Positions 55,799 through 64,000 of a stretch of 64,000 bases of DNA are shown here, piece by piece. This DNA is from Aquabacterium soli (GTDB lineage: Bacteria; Pseudomonadota; Gammaproteobacteria; Burkholderiales; Burkholderiaceae_C). Location of the stretch: positions 186,001 to 250,000 of the forward strand of contig NZ_RSED01000003.1 in the NCBI RefSeq assembly GCF_003933735.1, written 5' to 3'. Position numbers and translations under genes: made by a program. Within the stretch, counting starts at the first letter, position 1. Each line of letters opens with the position of its first letter. The notes under the pieces were generated by a model, which had not been told where the DNA came from, did no database searches, and was given only the letters and a program-made list of their open reading frames with translations.

Positions 55799-57130
55799 TC
55801 ACCCCCTGAGAGCCTGTGCCAGGCGTTCGCAGCAGCGATCGGCCAGCCCAGGCTCTCTCGCTTCCACCATCAGGCGCAGCAGCGGTTCGGTACCGGACGG
55901 CCGGATCAACACCCGCCCCTGCCCGGCCAGCTCCTGCTCCACCGCCACCTGGGCGGCCTTGAGCGACTCGCTCGACTTCCAATCTTGCCCGGGCTGCAGG
56001 CGCACGTTGATCAGGCGCTGCGGGAACAGCGTCACATCCTCCAGCCACTGCGACATCGAGCGCCCACTGCGCACCACGGCCTGCAGCACCTGCAGCGCAC
56101 TGACGATGCCATCGCCCGTCGTGTGGCGGTCCAGGGCAATCAAGTGGCCTGAGCCCTCCCCTCCCAATTGCCAGCCACGGCTGATGAGCTCTTCGAGCAC
56201 ATAGCGGTCACCGACCTTGGCCCGCACGAATGGCACCTCGCGGGCCTTCAGGGCCAGCTCCACCGCCATGTTGGTCATCAAGGTGCCCACGGCGCCCGGC
56301 ACGGCCTCGCCCCGGTCGAGGCGATCGGCCACCATCATGTAAAGCACTTCGTCGCCGTTGTAGAGGCGTCCCTGCTTGTCGACCAGTTGCAGCCGGTCTG
56401 CATCGCCGTCAAGCGCGATGCCATAGTCGGCATGGTTGGCCTTGACGGCCCGGATCAGGGCCTCGGGGTGTGTGGCCCCTACACCCTCGTTGATGTTCAG
56501 GCCGTCGGGCGAACAGCCGATGGCATGCACTTCGGCGCCCAATTCGTGGAACACATGCTTGGCCACGTGATAAGCGGCGCCATTGGCGCCATCGACCACC
56601 AGCTTCAGCCCCTTGAGCGAGAGCGCCGAATCGAAGGTGCTCTTGCAGAACTCGACATAGCGGCCGCGTGCGTCGTCCAGGCGCTTGGCCTTGCCCAGTT
56701 CTCTCGATGCCACCCAGGTGGGTGGCTGCTCCAGCGCCGCCTCGACGTCCAGCTCCCACTCGTCGGGCAGCTTTTCGCCGCGGGCAGAGAAGAACTTGAT
56801 GCCGTTGTCCGCGAACGGGTTGTGCGAGGCGCTGATCACCACGCCCAGGTTGAGCCGCAAGGCACGTGTCAGGTAGGCCACGCCCGGCGTGGGCAGCGGC
56901 CCGGTCAGCAGCACATCAACCCCGGCCGAGGCAAAGCCGGCTTCAAGCGCGGATTCCAGCATGTAGCCGGAAATGCGCGTGTCCTTGCCGATGAGCACCG
57001 TGGGGCGCTTTTCGGTGCGCCTCAACACCTGACCCACCGCATGGCCCAGCCGCAGCATGAAGTCTGGCGTGATGGGGGCCTGGCCCACGGTGCCGCGGAT
57101 GCCGTCCGTGCCGAAATACTGTCTGCTCAT
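55799..57130 (-). CDS. glmM: phosphoglucosamine mutase
   Basis: Converts glucosamine-6-phosphate to glucosamine-1-phosphate for peptidoglycan and LPS. The 443-residue enzyme starts [12 protein letters not shown] and has the catalytic phosphoserine loop I-S-A-S-H-N-P near 100, the metal loop D-G-D-A-D-R-L near 240 and G-E-x-S-G-H near 325. The start at 57130 gives the family N-terminus; an upstream open extension is not conserved. Confidence 0.96.
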   Translation of the reverse strand: MSRQYFGTDGIRGTVGQAPITPDFMLRLGHAVGQVLRRTEKRPTVLIGKDTRISGYMLESALEAGFASAGVDVLLTGPLPTPGVAYLTRALRLNLGVVISASHNPFADNGIKFFSARGEKLPDEWELDVEAALEQPPTWVASRELGKAKRLDDARGRYVEFCKSTFDSALSLKGLKLVVDGANGAAYHVAKHVFHELGAEVHAIGCSPDGLNINEGVGATHPEALIRAVKANHADYGIALDGDADRLQLVDKQGRLYNGDEVLYMMVADRLDRGEAVPGAVGTLMTNMAVELALKAREVPFVRAKVGDRYVLEELISRGWQLGGEGSGHLIALDRHTTGDGIVSALQVLQAVVRSGRSMSQWLEDVTLFPQRLINVRLQPGQDWKSSESLKAAQVAVEQELAGQGRVLIRPSGTEPLLRLMVEAREPGLADRCCERLAQALRG

Positions 57131-57180
57131 GGTGCGTTCGTTGTGATGCGGGCCTCGTGGCCCGAAAGGAGAAGGACGGA

Positions 57181-58023
57181 TTATCGCGCCGGCCCGAGGG
57201 CACCGCCCGCCGCCTGCCACACCGCCAGGGCATCAACCATGGGCGCCACGTCGTGCACACGCACCACCCGCGCCCCTTGGGCCACCGAGGCCAGCGCTGC
57301 CGCCAGACTGGCCGGCAGGCGTTCACCGACGGCACGGCCGGTCACGGCCCCCAGCGTGGATTTGCGCGACCAGCCCACCAACAAGGGCTGGCCCAGTGGC
57401 AGCAACTCTGCCTGGCGCTGCAGCAGGGCCAGGTTCTGTGCCGGAGTCTTGCCGAAGCCGATGCCTGGGTCCAGCGTGATGCGCTGGGCGGCCACGCCCA
57501 GGGCCCTCATGCGTGCCAGGCGAGCCTGCAGAAAATCACGCACCTCTGCCACCACATCCTCGTACTCGGTCTGCGACTGCATCGTGGCCGGGTCACCGCG
57601 CATGTGCATCAGGCACAGGCCGCACGATGGGTGCGCGGCCACCACCTGCTCCGCCCCAGGGGCCGCCAAGGCGCGGACATCGTTGATGATGTCCACCCCC
57701 AGCTCCAGCGCACGCTGCATGACCTCGGTCTTGCAGGTGTCCACCGAGATCGGCACGCCGAGCTTCACCGCTTCGGCCAGCACAGGTGCCAGGCGCTGCC
57801 ACTCGTCATCAGGGGCCAGGATGGCGGCGCCCGGCCGGGTCGACTCACCGCCGATGTCCAGAATGTCCACGCCCTCCTGCACCAGGCGCTCGCATTGTGC
57901 GAGGGCCGCCCGGGCATCCGCATGCTGGCCGCCATCCGAGAAGGAATCGGGCGTGACATTGACGATGCCCATCACACGCGGGCGGCTCAGGTCGATGGCG
58001 AATCGGGTGGTTTGCCAGAGCAT
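57181..58023 (-). CDS. folP: dihydropteroate synthase
   Basis: Folate biosynthesis, sulphonamide target. The 280-residue enzyme has [15 protein letters not shown] near 20, [10 protein letters not shown] near 60 and G-W-S-R-K near 220. The start codon lies just after the U-tract of the ftsH terminator and has no visible ribosome site, so expression probably depends on read-through. Confidence 0.95.
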   Translation of the reverse strand: MLWQTTRFAIDLSRPRVMGIVNVTPDSFSDGGQHADARAALAQCERLVQEGVDILDIGGESTRPGAAILAPDDEWQRLAPVLAEAVKLGVPISVDTCKTEVMQRALELGVDIINDVRALAAPGAEQVVAAHPSCGLCLMHMRGDPATMQSQTEYEDVVAEVRDFLQARLARMRALGVAAQRITLDPGIGFGKTPAQNLALLQRQAELLPLGQPLLVGWSRKSTLGAVTGRAVGERLPASLAAALASVAQGARVVRVHDVAPMVDALAVWQAAGGALGPAR

Positions 58024-58030
58024 GGGAATG

Positions 58031-58053
58031 AAAAACGGGGCTTGCGCCCCGTT
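58031..58053 (-). terminator. intrinsic terminator between ftsH and folP
   Basis: AACGGGGC (58034-58041) pairs with GCCCCGTT (58046-58053) over a TTGC loop; leftward a U-tract follows (58031-58035). The folP start codon is only about 8 bases further on. Confidence 0.8.
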
Positions 58054-58088
58054 CCTGGTGAGCCGGATGGAACCGGCTTGGTCAGCGG

Positions 58089-59996
58089 TCAGACTGCCGC
58101 AGGTGCGCCGTCCGCGCTCATCGGGGGCTTGGGGCCACCGCTGGGACGGTTGGACGGCTGCGTCCAGTCCTTGGGGGGGCGGGGCTCGCGGCCGGACATG
58201 ATGTCCTCAATCTGCTCTGCATCGATGGTTTCCCATTCGAGCAGGGCCTTGGCCATCGCGTGCATCTTGTCCTGGTTGTCCTCGATGAGCTTGCGCGCAA
58301 TGGCGTATTGCTCGTCGATGATCTTGCGGATCTGCTGATCGACCTTCTGCATGGTCTCTTCGGACATGTTGGTCGTCTTGGTGATCGACCGGCCCAGGAA
58401 GACCTCGCCTTCGTTGTCGGCATAGACCATGGGGCCCAGCTCGTCGGTCATGCCGTAGCGGGTGACCATGTCGCGGGCGATGGCGGTGGCGCGCTCGAAG
58501 TCGTTGCTGGCACCCGTCGTCATCTGGTCCATGAAGACTTCTTCAGCGATGCGGCCACCGAACAGCACGGAGATCGTGTCGAGCATGCGGATCTTGTCCA
58601 TGCTGTAGCGATCGCCTTCAGGCAACTGCATCGTCACGCCCAGCGCACGGCCACGCGGGATGATGGTGACCTTGTGCACCGGATCGGTCTTGGGCAGCAG
58701 ACGCGCCACCAGGGCGTGACCGGCCTCGTGGTAGGCGGTGTTCTTGCGCTCTTCCTCGGGCATGATCATGGACTTGCGCTCGGGACCCATCATGATCTTG
58801 TCCTTGGCCTTCTCGAAGTCCTGCATGTCGACGACGCGCGCATTGCGGCGGGCGGCGAACAGCGCGGCCTCGTTGACCAGGTTGGCCAGATCGGCACCTG
58901 AGAAGCCCGGGGTGCCACGCGCCAGGATGTCGGCGCGCACGTCCTGGCCCACGGGCACCTTGCGGATGTGCACGTTCAGGATCTGCTCGCGGCCACGCAC
59001 ATCAGGCAGCGTGACATAGACCTGGCGGTCGAAACGGCCAGGGCGCAGCAGGGCCGGGTCGAGGATGTCCGGGCGGTTGGTGGCGGCCACCACGATCACA
59101 CCCAGGTTGGTCTCGAAGCCGTCCATCTCGACCAGCATCTGGTTGAGGGTCTGCTCGCGTTCGTCGTTGCCGCCGCCCAGGCCCGCGCCACGGTGGCGGC
59201 CCACGGCGTCGATTTCGTCGACGAAGATGATGCAGGGGGCGTTCTTCTTGGCCTGCTCGAACATGTCGCGCACGCGGGCCGCGCCCACGCCGACGAACAT
59301 TTCAACGAAGTCGGAGCCCGAGATGGTGAAGAACGGCACCTTGGCTTCGCCCGCGATGGACTTGGCCAGCAGCGTCTTACCGGTACCGGGGGGGCCGACA
59401 AGCAGCACGCCGCGGGGGATGCGGCCGCCCAGCTTCTGGAACTTCTGCGGATCACGCAGGAAATCGACCAGTTCCTTCACCTCTTCCTTGGCTTCGTCGC
59501 AGCCTGCGACGTCGGCGAAAGTGATGTTGTTGTTGTTCTCGTCGAGCATGCGCGCGCGGCTCTTGCCGAAGCTGAACGCCCCGCCCTTGCCGCCGCCCTG
59601 CATCTGGCGCATGAAGTAGATCCACACGCCGATCAGCAGCAGCATGGGGCCCCAGGACCACAGCAGGCTCATCAGCAGCGAAGGCTCTTCGCGCGGCTTG
59701 ACGTCGAACTTGATGCCGTTATTGATCAGGTCGCCGACCAGGCCGCGGTCCATCGCGGTGGCAGTGCTGCGCAGGCGCTTGTCGTCGGTGGTGACGGCCA
59801 CGATCTCAGAGCCGCCCACGCCTTCCTGGATGGTCACGCTCTTGATGCGTTTGGCGCGGACCTCTTCAAGGAAGTCGGAATAGCCGACCTGGGTGCCGCC
59901 GGACGTGCTGCGATCGAACTGCTTGAACACGGTGAACAGCACAAGGGCCACCACCAGCCAGACAGCGATCTTCGAAAACCATTGATTGTTGTTCAC
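58089..59996 (-). CDS. ftsH: ATP-dependent zinc metalloprotease FtsH
   Basis: Membrane-anchored AAA+ protease of 635 residues: two membrane segments (about 7-24 and 107-128), Walker A G-P-P-G-T-G-K-T at 201-208, Walker B I-I-F-V-D-E-I-D near 260, second region of homology around 300-325, and zinc site H-E-A-G-H at 423-427. The start is GTG at 59996 with GAAGGAG six bases before it. Confidence 0.97.
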   Translation of the reverse strand: MNNNQWFSKIAVWLVVALVLFTVFKQFDRSTSGGTQVGYSDFLEEVRAKRIKSVTIQEGVGGSEIVAVTTDDKRLRSTATAMDRGLVGDLINNGIKFDVKPREEPSLLMSLLWSWGPMLLLIGVWIYFMRQMQGGGKGGAFSFGKSRARMLDENNNNITFADVAGCDEAKEEVKELVDFLRDPQKFQKLGGRIPRGVLLVGPPGTGKTLLAKSIAGEAKVPFFTISGSDFVEMFVGVGAARVRDMFEQAKKNAPCIIFVDEIDAVGRHRGAGLGGGNDEREQTLNQMLVEMDGFETNLGVIVVAATNRPDILDPALLRPGRFDRQVYVTLPDVRGREQILNVHIRKVPVGQDVRADILARGTPGFSGADLANLVNEAALFAARRNARVVDMQDFEKAKDKIMMGPERKSMIMPEEERKNTAYHEAGHALVARLLPKTDPVHKVTIIPRGRALGVTMQLPEGDRYSMDKIRMLDTISVLFGGRIAEEVFMDQMTTGASNDFERATAIARDMVTRYGMTDELGPMVYADNEGEVFLGRSITKTTNMSEETMQKVDQQIRKIIDEQYAIARKLIEDNQDKMHAMAKALLEWETIDAEQIEDIMSGREPRPPKDWTQPSNRPSGGPKPPMSADGAPAAV

Positions 59997-60085
59997 CGCG
60001 GCTCCTTCATAACCACCACCCGGGCGACCATTGCCCTGGTTGAATCAGGCCGCACTTCCAGAACTTGGACGTGCCGGCCTTCGCG

Positions 60086-60114
60086 GTATGTGAGGATCAT
60101 TCTAGAACAGTCAA
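60086..60114 (-). promoter_or_regulatory. possible ftsH promoter
   Basis: Minus strand TTGACT (60109-60114), 17 bases, ACATAC (60086-60091). Good -35, weak -10. The 242-base spacer between rlmE and ftsH has no other clear element. Confidence 0.35.
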
Positions 60115-60238
60115 GACCCCTTGGCGGGTTTCGCATGGTGTTACAAGCTCGTGAACAAGGGCAAAAACGCCGGGGTTATGGCGGCGATCGAGAAAATTCA
60201 TCGAATTCGGCGCTTTGGCAGCCCGTTTCAATGGCGGA

Positions 60239-60913
60239 TCAGCGTGACTTGAGACCCATGCCGACCAGAAAGGTTTCGGCAGATTTGTCGCGCGATGCCT
60301 TGGGTTTGATGGGTTTCACCACACGAAAAGACGATTTGAACAGTTCCGCCAGCTGGCTGTAGCCGCTGCCATGGAACACCTTGCACACCAGCGCACCTTG
60401 CGGCTTGAGGTGGTGTTGGCAGAAATCCACCGCCAGCTCGACCAAGTGCTCGATGCGAGCCGCATCGGACGATTCGATGCCGCTCAGGTTGGGGGCCATG
60501 TCGGAAATCACCACATCGACCAATCGATCCCCCACGGCATGCTGCAGCTGGGCCAGTACCGCTTCTTCACGGAAATCGCCCTGGATGAAGACCACCCCTT
60601 CGATGGGCTCGAACTCCAGCAGGTCCAGCGCGATGATGGCGCCGTTGAGTTCGCCCACGGCGGCGCCGCCCGCGCCGACATCCTTGGGCGCGAACTTACG
60701 GCGCACGTACTGGCTCCAGGCGCCGGGCGCGGCGCCCAGGTCCACCACCACCTGCCCCGGGTGGATCAGGCGCAGCGTTTCGTCGATCTCCTTGAGCTTG
60801 TAGGCCGCACGCGAACGAAAGCCTTCTTTTTGCGCCTGGCGCACATAGGGATCGTTGACATGGTCGTTCAACCAGGCCTTGTTGATCTTTTTGCTTTTGC
60901 TTTTGACTTTCAT
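60239..60913 (-). CDS. rlmE: 23S rRNA (uridine-2'-O)-methyltransferase RlmE
   Basis: A 224-residue RrmJ/FtsJ protein: [13 protein letters not shown] (SAM loop), the K-D-K-E tetrad with K in R-S-R-A-A-Y-K-L-K near 38, D in I-S-D-M-A-P-N near 140, and K in V-C-K-V-F near 180. It carries a small insertion in the region around 75-90 relative to E. coli. Precedes ftsH, as in many proteobacteria. Confidence 0.95.
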   Translation of the reverse strand: MKVKSKSKKINKAWLNDHVNDPYVRQAQKEGFRSRAAYKLKEIDETLRLIHPGQVVVDLGAAPGAWSQYVRRKFAPKDVGAGGAAVGELNGAIIALDLLEFEPIEGVVFIQGDFREEAVLAQLQHAVGDRLVDVVISDMAPNLSGIESSDAARIEHLVELAVDFCQHHLKPQGALVCKVFHGSGYSQLAELFKSSFRVVKPIKPKASRDKSAETFLVGMGLKSR

Positions 60914-60924
60914 GGCTCGATAAT
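60897..60924 (+). promoter_or_regulatory. possible yhbY promoter
   Basis: TTGCTT (60897-60902), 16 bases, GATAAT (60919-60924). The start point would fall at or near the ATG at 60931, implying a leaderless or nearly leaderless mRNA. Confidence 0.35.
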
Positions 60925-60930
60925 AGAGGG

Positions 60931-61398
60931 ATGCCTGCGATTGAACTCACCACTGCCGAACGCAAAGCCCATCGGGCCGATGCGCACCACCTCGACCCCG
61001 TCGTCATGATCGGGGGCGACGGTCTGACCCCCGCCGTGGTCAAGGAAGCCGATAACGCACTGAAGGCCCATGGCCTGATCAAGGTGCGCGTGCTGGGCGA
61101 CGACCGCGCCGCCCGCGAAGAAATCTACGCCCAGCTGTGCGACCAGCTCAGCGCCGCGCCCATCCAGCACATCGGCAAGCTGCTGGTGCTGTGGCGGCCG
61201 ATCCCTGAAAAAGCATCCGACGACGCCGAGGATCGCAAGGGCCCCGGCATCCGCGAGATCAAGATCTTCAAGTTCTCCAAGAACGGTTCCGGCCGCCCGG
61301 AGATCAAGAAGATGAAGGTGCTGGGCAACGAACGCGTCACGGCCGGCGGCCTGATCAAGCGCGCCAAGAAGCGCGTGGCCAGCAAGAAGCCTGGCTGA
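60931..61398 (+). CDS. yhbY: YhbY/CRS1 family RNA-binding protein
   Basis: A 155-residue protein whose first 100 residues form the CRM domain (L-T[21 protein letters not shown], and later the G-x-x-L-x-L-W-R-P strand); it binds pre-50S ribosomes in E. coli. A basic C-terminal extension (about 100-155, many Lys/Arg) is longer than in E. coli YhbY. Divergent from rlmE with only 17 bases between start codons. Confidence 0.92.
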   Translation: MPAIELTTAERKAHRADAHHLDPVVMIGGDGLTPAVVKEADNALKAHGLIKVRVLGDDRAAREEIYAQLCDQLSAAPIQHIGKLLVLWRPIPEKASDDAEDRKGPGIREIKIFKFSKNGSGRPEIKKMKVLGNERVTAGGLIKRAKKRVASKKPG

Positions 61399-61459
61399 CA
61401 CAAGCTGCGGCGCTTCAAACGCCCTGGCGCGGATACCAGCGACACCTTACAAGACGACG

Positions 61460-61483
61460 GCGGCCCCCTGGGGCCGCTTTTTT
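61460..61483 (+). terminator. intrinsic terminator after yhbY
   Basis: GCGGCCCC (61460-61467) pairs with GGGGCCGC (61470-61477), then six T (61478-61483). The T-run touches the stop codon of the opposing DUF4149 gene. Confidence 0.9.
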
Positions 61484-61956
61484 CATGCCTTGGCAGGCGC
61501 CGTCATCAACAGCCCCTGAAGGCGCCACGCCAGCACCATCACCAGCAGCCCCTTGAGCCAGAACAGTGCCGCCGAGATGCCGTGCAGCGCGCCGAACGAC
61601 AGTGCCGTCGGCTGACCGGCCTTGGCCGCCTGGATCATCGGCGTCAGCGCGTAGTGGCCAAACACCGTCAGGAACAAGGCCCCGAGGACCAGCAGCAGCG
61701 GGCCCGACATTTCCGAGAGCTTGTCGCCCTGCTCGATGCGGGCGCGCACCCGGTTGCGCTCGAGCGCGAACAGTACCACGGCGATCAGCAGGCTGGCCAT
61801 GGCTTCGGCCGCGAAGATGCGGCCGGCCCCGGTGCCGGCCTGGGGCCGGTCAAGCACCGCGAACAGGCTGGGCGCGGACAAAGCCCCCACGCCCACGATC
61901 ATGCCGGCCCACAGCCCGGCCAGCCAGGCTTGAAAACGCACAGTGCGGCTGTTCAT
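61483..61956 (-). CDS. DUF4149 family membrane protein
   Basis: A 157-residue protein with four membrane segments (about 10-32, 48-65, 84-105, 122-150). This family sits beside greA in many betaproteobacteria; function unknown. It starts 7 bases after the greA stop with GAGG nearby, so it is likely coupled to greA. Confidence 0.88.
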   Translation of the reverse strand: MNSRTVRFQAWLAGLWAGMIVGVGALSAPSLFAVLDRPQAGTGAGRIFAAEAMASLLIAVVLFALERNRVRARIEQGDKLSEMSGPLLLVLGALFLTVFGHYALTPMIQAAKAGQPTALSFGALHGISAALFWLKGLLVMVLAWRLQGLLMTAPAKA

Positions 61957-61962
61957 GAGGCC

Positions 61963-62439
61963 TCAGACGTAACGGACCTTGATGACCTCGTAGTGGCGCA
62001 CGCCACCCGGGGCCTGCACGGCGGCCACATCGCCGGATTCCTTGCCGATCAGCGCACGGGCGATGGGCGAGCTGATCGAGATACGGCCTTGCTTGATGTC
62101 CGCCTCGTCGTCGCCCACCACCTGGTAGGTGACCGGCTCGCCGGACTCTTCTTCTTCCAGATCCACCGTGGCGCCGAAGACCACGCGGCCGCCCGCATCC
62201 AGCGTGGCGGGGTCGATGATCTGGGCGGCCGACAGCTTGCCTTCGATTTCCTGGATGCGGCCTTCGATGAAGCCCTGCTTGTCCTTGGCAGCGTCGTACT
62301 CGGCGTTTTCCGACAGGTCGCCCTGGGCGCGGGCCTCGGCGATGGCCAGCACCACGGCCGGGCGCTCCACATGCTTGAGGCGTTGCAGTTCTTCTTTCAG
62401 CATTTCTGCGCCGCGCCGAGTGATGGGAATGGTCGACAT
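61963..62439 (-). CDS. greA: transcription elongation factor GreA
   Basis: Rescues backtracked RNA polymerase. The 158-residue protein has the N-terminal coiled coil with the acidic tip [11 protein letters not shown] and a C-terminal FKBP-like domain with [10 protein letters not shown]. Downstream of carB on the same strand. Confidence 0.97.
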   Translation of the reverse strand: MSTIPITRRGAEMLKEELQRLKHVERPAVVLAIAEARAQGDLSENAEYDAAKDKQGFIEGRIQEIEGKLSAAQIIDPATLDAGGRVVFGATVDLEEEESGEPVTYQVVGDDEADIKQGRISISSPIARALIGKESGDVAAVQAPGGVRHYEVIKVRYV

Positions 62440-62540
62440 AAGGCTCGTCTCTCGAAATTGGATGGCTCAAAAGGAACGGAGCCGCTGCCCTGTCCCCATC
62501 GCAGTGATGGGTGCCGGGCGCGGCCCACGTCGTCTCAAGT

Positions 62541-62559
62541 GCCCGGGGCTGGCCCGGGC
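62541..62559. other. GC-rich hairpin between carB and greA
   Basis: GCCCGGG (62541-62547) and CCCGGGC (62553-62559) with a 5-base loop, no U-tract. It may be a carB 3'-end structure in the 129-base spacer. Confidence 0.35.
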
Positions 62560-62568
62560 GTGGTCAGT

Positions 62569-64000
62569 TTAGTGCAGTTTGGCGTGCAGTTCCTGCAGCG
62601 AGTACACCACCAGATCGTCCTGGTGCTTGAGCGCCTCGACGGCGGCTTCGCAGCCGGCCATGGTGGTGTAGTACGTGATCCGGTTGGCCAGGGCGGCCTG
62701 ACGGATGCTGCGCGAATCGGCGATCGCCGTGCGGGTTTCGTCCACCGTGGTGAACACCAGCTGGATCTCACCGGCCTTGATGGCGTCCGCGATGTGCGGG
62801 CGACCATCCTTGACCTTGTTGACCGGCTTGACCGGCACGCCCGCAGCCGAGATGGCCGCGGCGGTGCCCTTGGTGGCCACGACGGTGAAGCCCAGGCCGA
62901 CCAGTTCCCTGGCCACATCCACGGCACGTGCCTTGTCGCCATCCTTGACGGAGATGCAGACCGTGCCCTTGGAGGGCAGGCGCGAACCGGCGCCCAGTTG
63001 AGACTTCAGCATGGCTTCGCCGAAGGTCTCGCCCACGCCCATGACCTCGCCGGTCGAACGCATCTCAGGGCCGAGGACAGGGTCCACACCCGGGAACTTG
63101 TTGAACGGGAAGACGGCTTCCTTGACGGTGAAGTAAGGCGGCACCACTTCGCGAGGGGCCTTGCCATCGGGCGATTTCTGCGTGGCGAGCTTCTGGCCGG
63201 CCATGCAGCGCGCGGCGATCTTGGCCAGGGGCTGGCCCGTCGCCTTCGACACGTAGGGCACGGTGCGCGAGGCACGCGGGTTCACTTCCAGCACGTAGAC
63301 CGTGGCGGCATCGAGCCCCTTGGTCACGTCGCCCTGGATGGCGAACTGCACGTTCATCAGGCCGACCACGTTCAGGGCCTTGGCCATCAGCGAGGTCTGG
63401 CGGCGCAGTTCATCCTGCAGCTCCGCGCTGAGGGTGTACGGCGGCAGCGAACAGGCCGAGTCACCGGAGTGCACGCCAGCTTGCTCGATGTGCTCCATGA
63501 TGCCGCCGATCATCGTGTCGACGCCATCGGAGATGCAGTCGACATCGACCTCGACCGCGTCGTTGAGGAAGCGGTCCAGTAGCACGGGCGACTTCTCGGA
63601 GACGCGCACGGCTTCGCGCATGTAGCGCTCGAGGTCCTTGTCGCCGTGCACGATTTCCATCGCGCGGCCACCCAGCACGTAGCTGGGGCGCACGACCAGC
63701 GGGTAGCCGATCTCTTGCGCCAGTTGCAGCGCAGCCTCTTCGGTGCGTGCGGTGCGGTTGGGCGGCTGCTTGAGGCCCAGCGTGTGCAGCAGGGCCTGGA
63801 AGCGCTCGCGGTCTTCGGCGATGTCGATGCTGTCGGGCGTGGTGCCGATGATGGGCACGCCGTTGGCTTCCAGATCAAGCGCGAGCTTCAAGGGCGTCTG
63901 GCCGCCGTACTGCACGATCACGCCGACTGGCTTTTCCTTGGCCACGATCTCGAGCACATCTTCGAGCGTGACGGGCTCGAAGTACAGGCGGTCGGAAGTG
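62569..64000 (-). CDS. carB: carbamoyl-phosphate synthase large subunit, C-terminal part
   Basis: The gene enters from the right edge in frame ([10 protein letters not shown] at the edge), so its start is outside the window. The visible part holds [11 protein letters not shown], the second ATP-grasp domain ([20 protein letters not shown]) and the C-terminal allosteric MGS-like domain. Makes carbamoyl phosphate for arginine and pyrimidines. Confidence 0.96.
   Translation of the reverse strand, partial: TSDRLYFEPVTLEDVLEIVAKEKPVGVIVQYGGQTPLKLALDLEANGVPIIGTTPDSIDIAEDRERFQALLHTLGLKQPPNRTARTEEAALQLAQEIGYPLVVRPSYVLGGRAMEIVHGDKDLERYMREAVRVSEKSPVLLDRFLNDAVEVDVDCISDGVDTMIGGIMEHIEQAGVHSGDSACSLPPYTLSAELQDELRRQTSLMAKALNVVGLMNVQFAIQGDVTKGLDAATVYVLEVNPRASRTVPYVSKATGQPLAKIAARCMAGQKLATQKSPDGKAPREVVPPYFTVKEAVFPFNKFPGVDPVLGPEMRSTGEVMGVGETFGEAMLKSQLGAGSRLPSKGTVCISVKDGDKARAVDVARELVGLGFTVVATKGTAAAISAAGVPVKPVNKVKDGRPHIADAIKAGEIQLVFTTVDETRTAIADSRSIRQAALANRITYYTTMAGCEAAVEALKHQDDLVVYSLQELHAKLH

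Noticed and set aside
56168-58338. Two long rightward open frames opposite glmM, folP and the end of ftsH
   Set aside because: They cross several real genes and a terminator, and show no domain.
61582-63582. Rightward open frame of about 665 codons opposite DUF4149, greA and carB
   Set aside because: Antisense shadow over three well-supported genes.

Overview
The window reads as chromosomal DNA of a high-GC betaproteobacterium, most likely order Burkholderiales (Comamonadaceae/Sphaerotilaceae-like). The reasons are the gene content and order: carB-greA-DUF4149-yhbY/rlmE-ftsH-folP-glmM next to pstSCAB-phoU-phoB-phoR; trxA-rho-rpmE2; mltG-tmk-holB-pilZ; plus family members typical of that order (DUF4936, Mpo1-like DUF962, a PsrA-like TetR beside a beta-oxidation operon). 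The species cannot be fixed from sequence reading alone. No rRNA, tRNA, CRISPR array, insertion sequence or prophage gene was seen.

Layout. (1) 1-7980: a 5'-incomplete beta-propeller-like protein in visibly lower-GC DNA; a spacer carrying a sigma28-like promoter followed by a perfect intrinsic terminator; then a chemoreceptor, a double-domain KaiC-like ATPase and an overlapping soluble hybrid histidine kinase. (2) 7982-13520: a secreted acetoacetate-decarboxylase-like protein, a MerR regulator and an Old Yellow Enzyme-type oxidoreductase sharing MerR-type operators; then an aldehyde dehydrogenase and a LysR regulator. (3) 13660-19811: a small Mpo1-like membrane protein, two overlapping diguanylate cyclases, a polar amino-acid ABC transporter without its ATPase gene, and a conserved 65-residue protein. 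(4) 19955-27438: tatD, pilZ, holB, tmk, mltG, ygfZ, DUF4936, an NRDE protein and a hotdog thioesterase-GNAT fusion. (5) 27552-33965: fadD, a thiolase, an HtdX-like MaoC hydratase, a FabG4-like high-molecular-weight reductase and a PsrA-like TetR repressor with a consensus PsrA box, i.e. a fatty-acid oxidation module. (6) 34171-43955: CapA-like protein, CorC/HlyC transporter, patatin, glutathione transferase, tex, pyrD and a pseudokinase-HDOD fusion. (7) 44205-48306: trxA, rho, rpmE2 and a GT-C-type membrane protein. (8) 48332-55751: the complete phosphate regulon core, transcribed leftward, with divergent Pho boxes that also face a secreted fasciclin-domain protein. (9) 55799-64000: glmM, folP, ftsH, rlmE, yhbY, DUF4149, greA and the 3' part of carB.

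How the genes work together. The left third is signalling (chemotaxis, KaiC/histidine kinase, two diguanylate cyclases). The middle is replication, cell envelope and fatty-acid catabolism. The right third is conserved housekeeping plus phosphate uptake. The items most worth following up are the sigma28 promoter/terminator leader of the chemoreceptor, the three-site MerR mini-regulon, the pseudokinase-HDOD fusion and the Pho-controlled fasciclin protein.
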